Shown here: positions 6,406 through 10,293 of the stretch, piece by piece
Layout of the letters: the number at the start of each line of letters is the position of its first letter
Position numbering within the stretch: the first letter of the stretch is position 1
NCBI GenBank assembly: GCA_910588215.1
Contig: CAJUQJ010000076.1
Location: 1-10,293 of the forward strand
Length of the DNA stretch: 10,293 bases
Source of the DNA: an uncultured Lachnospiraceae bacterium
GTDB lineage: Bacteria; Bacillota; Clostridia; Lachnospirales; Lachnospiraceae
Direction: 5' to 3'
Translations under genes and position numbers: made by a program
The notes under the pieces: generated by a model
The model's database searches: none
Told to the model about the DNA's origin: nothing
The model's input: only the letters and a program-made list of their open reading frames with translations

Positions 6406-7040
6406 ATCCTTTCTATATTGTTGTTACAGAAAGAATAGCAGATAATTTTGAAGATTTCATAAAGATACGGATAAATTTATTCTTTCCTATCGCCTTTTTT
6501 CAGTTATATTATCTATTGCCCATTTACTCCATCTCCTTGAACGTACCAGCCATTCTCAGACATTATGAAACGACTATTTTCCGGGAGCTGAAAGCAAAAA
6601 AGAGCCGTCAACCAGCCCTTTTCTCATGAAATCATCTATCCATTCAGTCTTTACCGCTTTACTCCAGAACAGAAGTTCGTACCCTCACTAATGTAAAAAT
6701 GTCCCTAAAAGCACACGGAAATAATGTATCTCTGAGACCTATGCAGTGCCGAAAGTGCCGTGTTGACGGGCTTTGTAGCATAAAACTCTTCTACTATTAA
6801 TCACATCATCTACTTGCGAAATCTTCATTCTACATAACAAATCTTTTGCCCCACCCAATTCGGGATTCGACAAAAAACCTTTGCTTTTTGCGGAATCCGC
6901 TATAAAATGATCTCAGCGGAACGCTCCGCAGCGTTTGACAGATGCGAGGGAATCTGTTAATAAAAACAGTTTCTGTGTTGCTGTGCGTAAAACGCAGAAT
7001 GAAAAAACGCTTCATGCTGACCTGTTTCTCGACGAATTAC
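6406..7040. other. Gene-poor spacer with degenerate sequence
   Basis: No frame here has a convincing start, ribosome binding site and family match. A minus-strand frame at 6577-6684 (36 codons, ending LSAPGK then TAG at 6574-6576) looks mildly protein-like but I do not recognise it. Short GC-rich inverted repeats are present: GCGGA-A-TCCGC near 6889-6899, and overlapping GCGGA/TCCGC and AACGCT/AGCGTT at 6916-6935. None has the T run of a terminator. The part nearest lanF (about 6406-6500) is AT-rich and probably carries its promoter. Confidence 0.5.
6440..6472. promoter_or_regulatory. Candidate response-regulator operator upstream of lanF
   Basis: AGAT occurs at 6440, 6452 and 6463 (spacing 12 and 11 bp), followed by GGATAA at 6469. 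Helical-turn-spaced direct repeats are the usual binding pattern of OmpR-type regulators. They lie 45-75 bp upstream of the ATPase start in an AT-rich stretch. A weak minus-strand TTCAAA plus TGTAAC pair 18 nt apart could be the promoter. This is pattern only. Confidence 0.25.
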
Positions 7041-7199
7041 CTAGCTTATTACTGTAATGATTATCTTAGGAAAATCCGTTCTTGGACCGCAGCGGATATT
7101 CAAATCGGGAATGGATACGCGCACCATGTAGGTTACGGATAGGGCAAGGCTCTCCATGAACTGCACTTTCCCTTCGCTGATGATGGTTTTCAGGATGAC
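7041..7199 (-). pseudogene. Bacterial SH3-domain fragment
   Basis: A minus-strand frame between TAA at 7200-7202 and TAG at 7041-7043 encodes VRVSIPDLNIRCGPRTDF followed by PK. The V-x-V-x-I-x-DLNIR-x-GP-x-T-x-(F/Y) pattern is the first half of the SH3b domains found at the C-terminus of clostridial phage and cell-wall amidases. The usual Gly of GPGT is replaced by Arg. Downstream of PK the sequence (IIITVIS) no longer fits, and the expected second half with an xGWI motif is missing. There is no start codon or ribosome binding site. It lies just past the 3' end of the acetyltransferase gene and is probably a leftover of a lysin-type gene. Confidence 0.5.
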
Positions 7200-7235
7200 T
7201 TAATGCAAAAAGCCCATCCCCTCTCAAACCAATAG

Positions 7236-7838
7236 CTATCTTGTTTCCATCAGATCTTCCTCCGTAATCTGCCGTATTACCCTGCACGGGTTACCTGCCG
7301 CCAAAGAATAAGGCGGGATATCCCTTGTCACCACACTTCCGGCGCCAATCACACAGCCTTCCCCGATCGTCACCCCGCCGCAGACCGTCACATTAGAAGC
7401 CAGCCAACAGTCGCTGCCGATAGTAATCGGCTTGGCATATTCCAGATTATACAACTCGCCGTTTTCTCTTGTCCTCACATTCCTCTCTTTGGGGCAAAGC
7501 GGATGCATGGGTGCCGCCAGAGTACAGTTCGGACCAAACAATACATTATCTCCAATCTTAATAGGGGCACAGTCGAGTACCGTAAAATTAAAGTTCGCCC
7601 CACAGTTTTTCCCGAACGTGGTAAAGCAGCCATAGTCAAAATAGACCGGCGCCTGAAAGAAAGTACCCTCGCCCCTGTTCGGCACCAGTTCTTTTAAAAT
7701 CTCATTCAGTGTCTTCCAGTTATCCTCATCTGTACTGTTATACCTGCGGGCAAGCTTCCTTGCCTTAATCCTTAATGCGGATAGTTCCTCGTCAGACGGG
7801 TCATACAACTGCCCTGACAGCATCTTCTCTTTTTCCAT
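7236..7838 (-). CDS. Sugar/maltose O-acetyltransferase (hexapeptide repeat, Maa/LacA-like)
   Basis: A 200-aa left-handed beta-helix acetyltransferase. An N-terminal Mac domain (about 1-55: MEKEKMLSGQLYDPSDEEL) is followed by hexapeptide repeats. The catalytic His112 lies in AAPMHPL, and the C-terminal coil reads WLASNVTVCGGVTIGEGCVI, then GAGSVVTRDIPP and AAGNPCRVIR, all hallmarks of the maltose/galactoside acetyltransferase family. It transfers acetyl from acetyl-CoA to a sugar hydroxyl in the cytoplasm. A TTG in frame at 7851-7853 overlaps the GGAGG (7847-7851), so translation should start at the ATG 7836-7838, 8 nt after the GGAGG. It begins 20 nt after the end of the decayed glycoside hydrolase, suggesting a former carbohydrate operon. 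Confidence 0.92.
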   Translation of the reverse strand: MEKEKMLSGQLYDPSDEELSALRIKARKLARRYNSTDEDNWKTLNEILKELVPNRGEGTFFQAPVYFDYGCFTTFGKNCGANFNFTVLDCAPIKIGDNVLFGPNCTLAAPMHPLCPKERNVRTRENGELYNLEYAKPITIGSDCWLASNVTVCGGVTIGEGCVIGAGSVVTRDIPPYSLAAGNPCRVIRQITEEDLMETR

Positions 7839-7858
7839 CCTCAAATCCTCCAAAATTA

Positions 7859-8645
7859 TTATAATTGCTGATTCCTTTCACAGCGGTATGCCAGAAGCGC
7901 AGTTCCCTCTTTCCCGGGCAGTTTCACTTCTACATGCCCGTTCACGCCGCTTTATGCGACCTCCTTTGTCATGTCCCAGACATCAATAATCTCTATACCA
8001 TAGACATGCTCTGTGGGAAGTTCCAGCACGCCGACCGCATTACAATGGTGGCTGTAATAAGCCAGATATGTCTCTTCTCCTGCCTGCCCTCCGAATACCT
8101 TGCCGTCTAACATCATCTGCCTGATTTCCTGCCATGTGACCTGCCCGGCCGGCAAGGCAAAGGGACTGCTTTCGCTTAAGTCATATCCGCTGTATGTGAG
8201 AGCCCCCGGAAGCGACTCTAAGATGCCTTTGAGAAACGCAATCCACTTGGGAATGAGTACAATATCCGCCCTGCACACAGGTTTTCCAGCACCGGTCAAC
8301 CAACTCAAAAGCCGAGATATTTCCCATTCGAAAGAAATATTTCCCTCATAGCAGCACTCGTCCACTATAAGCGGTTTTGAAACTCCGCGATCTTCCTGCT
8401 GATTTCATCCACATTTTTAATCTGTAAGCAGATATGCGTGGTATCCCGATTGGCAAAATCCCACTGTTTTATCATATTATGATTGCTCAGCAAATGTCCG
8501 AAAGCATCCTGCCTATGCAGATACACCTCAAAATACTCCCAGTCTTCCTTCCGATATTTTATAATATCATATTCGTTGGCAAGACTCCACCGCAAATTAG
8601 GAAAAACAGAAAGTCTCCTCATCGCATACCCCAGATAGTTCAAAT
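7859..8645 (-). pseudogene. C-terminal half of a GH-A-clan glycoside hydrolase (DUF4038/DUF5060/DUF5605-like)
   Basis: Three pieces in order fit one protein. First, AMRRLSVFPNLRWSLANEYD, DWEYFEVYLHRQDAFGHLLS, then NVDEISRKIAEFQ. Second, after a one-base shift at the T run 8375-8378, KPLIVDECCYEGNISFEW, IAFLKGILESLPGAL and YGIEIIDVWDMTKEVA. Third, beyond an in-frame TAA at 7952-7954, GVNGHVEVKLPGKEGTALL, AYR, stopping at TAA 7859-7861. SLANEYD supplies the clan GH-A Asn-Glu acid/base motif and VDE the nucleophile Glu. The segment after IIDVWDMT resembles the C-terminal beta-sandwich of this family. The N-terminal half is missing and replaced by permease sequence. With a frameshift, a nonsense codon and a lost N-terminus it should be inactive. 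Family naming is from memory of conserved motifs. Confidence 0.7.
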
Positions 8646-9428
8646 AACCCATCAGGCTACTTTTCAAGAATATACAAATAACATATCCTATGCCACCGCC
8701 AATAGCAAGTGATAAGAACAGTCCTATAGATACCACAATCAGACTTTCATAACGTATCATTGAAGAAAGTTGCTTTTTTGACATTCCCACGGAGCGCATA
8801 AGTGCAAACTCCTTACATCTTGTTATAATGCCAGTCAATATAGAATTCAATAAATTCATTACTGAAAAACAACCTATAAATATAATTGCAGCAGCAAGTC
8901 CAAGTTTTGTTCCCTGCAAAAAATTCTTATTTTGAGCAATCGCAGCCGAAAGGGTGACAACATCCAAACGCGGATTTTTCTGCCAAAATCTGTTCTATTT
9001 CTTTTTCCGCCTGTTGTTCAAAATCATTTTCAACACGGATTACATATTGATATGTTAAGTTACTGTCTGAAATCTTTTTCATAGAATCAACTGATAATAA
9101 TAACATATCAATCTTATCCCCATTATTTCCTATTTTATTTTCATCAAGAATTGTTGCTATCTCAAATTGCATATTATCACTATGTTTTCCGTCAAAAACC
9201 TTTAATATGACAGATGCGCCGACCTCTGGCTGTATACCGAAAGTTTCTCGAAAGTCACTTGGTCTGCAAATAATAAGCTGATTATGCAATACTAATTTTT
9301 TATAATCAGGAATTTTACCATCTGAAATGCAACTCTGTATTAATTCCATATCATCCTGTACAAATGCACCACCGATGAAGTACTTGAGTGACCCACATAT
9401 AAAAAATAATCGCTGTATTCTGCTATTT
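8646..9428 (-). pseudogene. FtsX/MacB-type ABC permease remnant, frameshifted and truncated
   Basis: From the right: KVKIAEYSDYF; then, after a shift at the A run 9401-9406, SLKYFIGGAFVQDDMELIQ and a hydrophilic extracellular domain (for example DFRETFGIQPEVGASVIL, TYQYVIRVENDFEQQAEKEI); then, after a shift at the T run 8975-8979, NPRLDVVTLSAAIAQNKNF. Two membrane segments follow (LGLAAAIIFIGCFSVMNLLN and LIVVSIGLFLSLAIGGGIGY) flanking EFALMRSVGMSKKQL, the cytoplasmic-loop signature of FtsX-family permeases. The N-terminal membrane segment and start are missing, and the last membrane segment is replaced by glycoside-hydrolase sequence near YLNYLGY (8625-8648). Each shift is repaired by adding one base to a homopolymer. 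The substrate is unknown. It abuts the ABC ATPase stop but is probably not its natural partner. Confidence 0.72.
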
Positions 9429-10073
9429 TTACCTTACTTGTGTCAGCACTCCCATATCCATCTCATACACCCTGTCACAGAGCAGGTTGATGTCCTCCCG
9501 GTTATGACTGATGATAAGAATCAGCTTTCCCTCCTCCTTCAGTCCAAGCAGGAGCTTTCGTATCTCCTCCACGCCATGATTGTCCAGCCCATTCATGGGT
9601 TCGTCAAGGATAATCAGACTGGGATTCTCCATGATAGCCTGTGCGATACCCAGCCGCTGGCGCATCCCCAATGAGTATTTCCCTACCCATTTCTTATCAT
9701 CAGGATTAAGACCAACCATGGTGATACACTCCCTGATGCGCTCCTTTCCGACCACATTTCGGATGGAGGCAAGATATCTCAAATTGCGAAATCCGGATTC
9801 TCTGGGCAAAAATCCCGGTGTCTCGATGATGAAGCCGGTATCCTCAATAAATTCCACATCGCGCCCGACCTGTTTTTCTCCTACCCATATCTCGCCCTCC
9901 GTGACAGGCATAAACCCGCACAGACACTTGATCAGCACCGTCTTTCCTGAACCGTTCCTGCCCACAATTCCATAAATCCCCTGCTTAGGTATCTCCAGAT
10001 TGATATCCTTCAATATCATCTGATCGTCTATTGTCTTAGAGACATTTTTAAAAAGAATCCTTCTATCATTCAT
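9429..10073 (-). CDS. ABC transporter ATP-binding protein with E-loop
   Basis: Numbered from the ATG at 10071-10073 (214 aa): Walker A GRNGSGKT (38-45), an E-loop in GFIIETPGFLP (Glu84) instead of a Q-loop, signature YSLGMRQR (133-140), Walker B LIILDEP (153-159), D-loop NGLD and His190. An in-frame ATG at 10083-10085 overlaps the GGAGG itself, so the downstream ATG is the real start (spacing 5). The E-loop and short length resemble ATPases of peptide-immunity exporters with ABC-2-type permeases. No such permease follows: FtsX-type remnants begin directly after its stop, so its partner may have been lost. It is preceded by repeat copy B with three inverted repeats in the leader. No frameshift or missing motif is seen in the ATPase itself. 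Confidence 0.88.
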   Translation of the reverse strand: MNDRRILFKNVSKTIDDQMILKDINLEIPKQGIYGIVGRNGSGKTVLIKCLCGFMPVTEGEIWVGEKQVGRDVEFIEDTGFIIETPGFLPRESGFRNLRYLASIRNVVGKERIRECITMVGLNPDDKKWVGKYSLGMRQRLGIAQAIMENPSLIILDEPMNGLDNHGVEEIRKLLLGLKEEGKLILIISHNREDINLLCDRVYEMDMGVLTQVR

Positions 10074-10231
10074 TTTTACCTCCATTCCGAAGCGTTTTAC
10101 GCTGAGGACGGGAGCAGAATTTCAGATTCTGCTCTGCGATCAATAGAATTTGTGACGTTTCGGCACAAATTCTAACTGAACTTGTTCAGTTTGTTGCACT
10201 AAATTGCTCATCAGAGAATTTATTCAACCTT
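10070..10231 (-). repeat. Direct repeat copy B (162 bp)
   Basis: The longer copy of the repeat at 4070-4188. It holds the last 15 codons of an upstream open frame (RLNKFSDEQFSATN, TGA 10186-10188), a structured spacer, and the GGAGGTAAAAATG of the ABC ATPase. Positions 10131-10173 are absent from copy A. Of the five substitutions between the copies, one changes the coded tail (Ala here, Ser in copy A) and four lie in the spacer. Because the frame at its upstream end stays open into the window edge and the downstream ATG starts a full gene, copy B looks like the original arrangement. Confidence 0.9.
10091..10191 (-). promoter_or_regulatory. Structured leader of the ABC ATPase: successive inverted repeats
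   Basis: On the transcribed strand, 5' to 3': AACTGAAC/GTTCAGTT around 2 nt (10174-10191, overlapping the upstream stop codon); AGAATTTGTG/CACAAATTCT around 9 nt, with an inner CG/CG pair (10145-10173); GAGCAGAAT/ATTCTGCTC around 5 nt (10112-10134); and a small AGCG/CGCT stem (10091-10103) just before the GGAGG. None has a following T run, so these are not ordinary terminators. They could be an RNA stability or translation-control element, or protein-binding palindromes. Function is inferred only from the regularity. Confidence 0.55.
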
Positions 10232-10293
10232 TCAGTCTCCATTTCTTTACTTTTTTTGTTCCCTGTCCCAAGCATATTACAATAAAAAACGTG
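10186..10293 (-). CDS. C-terminal end of an unrecognised gene, open at the window edge
   Basis: An open minus-strand frame of 35 codons enters from the window edge and ends TERLNKFSDEQFSATN at TGA 10186-10188. It contains an internal Met-Glu-Thr that could be a start, but no ribosome binding site is evident there. In the neighbouring frame, upstream of a 7-base T run (10251-10257), the sequence reads TFFIVICLGQGTKK, which looks like a membrane or signal segment. Adding one base to that run would join it to SKEMETERLNKFS, so the gene may carry a frameshift. The final 15 codons are part of the direct repeat. The family is not recognised. Confidence 0.4.
   Translation of the reverse strand, partial: HVFYCNMLGTGNKKSKEMETERLNKFSDEQFSATN

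Noticed and set aside
6916..6935. Overlapping GCGGA/TCCGC and AACGCT/AGCGTT stems as a terminator
   Set aside because: There is no T run on either side and no gene end nearby.
6830..7015. Minus-strand 61-codon frame beginning MKRFFILRF
   Set aside because: Arginine/phenylalanine-rich composition typical of non-coding AT-rich DNA, with no usable ribosome binding site or recognised motif.
7952..8365. A separate 137-aa hypothetical gene
   Set aside because: Its apparent GTG start lies inside the conserved KPLIVDECCYEGN motif of the hydrolase, and no ribosome binding site precedes it.
8365..8967. Treating the 200-codon frame as one intact permease
   Set aside because: Its second half carries glycoside hydrolase motifs and its first residues continue a frame broken at 8975-8979, so it is a chimera of two remnants.
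1..10293. CRISPR array, tRNA or rRNA genes
   Set aside because: No regularly spaced repeat series, no cloverleaf with conserved T-arm, and no rRNA-like stretch was seen on either strand.

Overview
The window looks like accessory chromosome of a low-to-moderate GC Firmicute, probably a Clostridia/Lachnospiraceae-type gut bacterium. The evidence is strong GGAGG ribosome binding sites and the protein families seen (LanFEG-type ABC transporter, SpaK/CprK-like histidine kinase, LytTR and HxlR regulator remnants, SH3b remnant, glycoside hydrolase remnant). This placement is inferred from family resemblance, not from a search. Nearly every intact gene is on the minus strand.

Layout. 1-1000 is a scrap zone: a truncated gene resembling the DUF3990 'LYHGS' family with a double hairpin like the end of a mobile element, a frameshifted small gene with a long terminator hairpin, and two 5'-truncated regulator fragments (LytTR-type response regulator, HxlR) fused head to head. 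1060-6396 is the functional core, read right to left: lantibiotic-immunity-type ABC transporter (ATPase 5695-6396, two permeases), then a response regulator and histidine kinase, then a membrane-anchored metallophosphoesterase. No lantibiotic precursor or modification enzyme is present, so this looks like a stand-alone peptide sensing and resistance module: the kinase senses at the membrane, the regulator activates transcription, and the transporter clears the peptide from the membrane. 6406-7235 is mostly non-coding, with an SH3b fragment.

7236-10293 holds an intact hexapeptide O-acetyltransferase preceded by a decayed stretch. An FtsX-type permease remnant runs in frame into the C-terminal half of a GH-A-clan glycoside hydrolase (DUF4038/DUF5060/DUF5605-like), and several apparent one-base losses fall in A/T runs. 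Upstream of it is an intact ABC ATPase without a visible cognate permease.

The most unusual structure is a direct repeat, copy A at 4070-4188 and copy B at 10070-10231. Each copy carries the last codons of an unknown gene, a structured spacer and a Shine-Dalgarno plus ATG. The two copies bracket about 5.9 kb that includes the transporter operon. Copy B has three successive inverted repeats; copy A has lost 43 nt containing one and a half of them.
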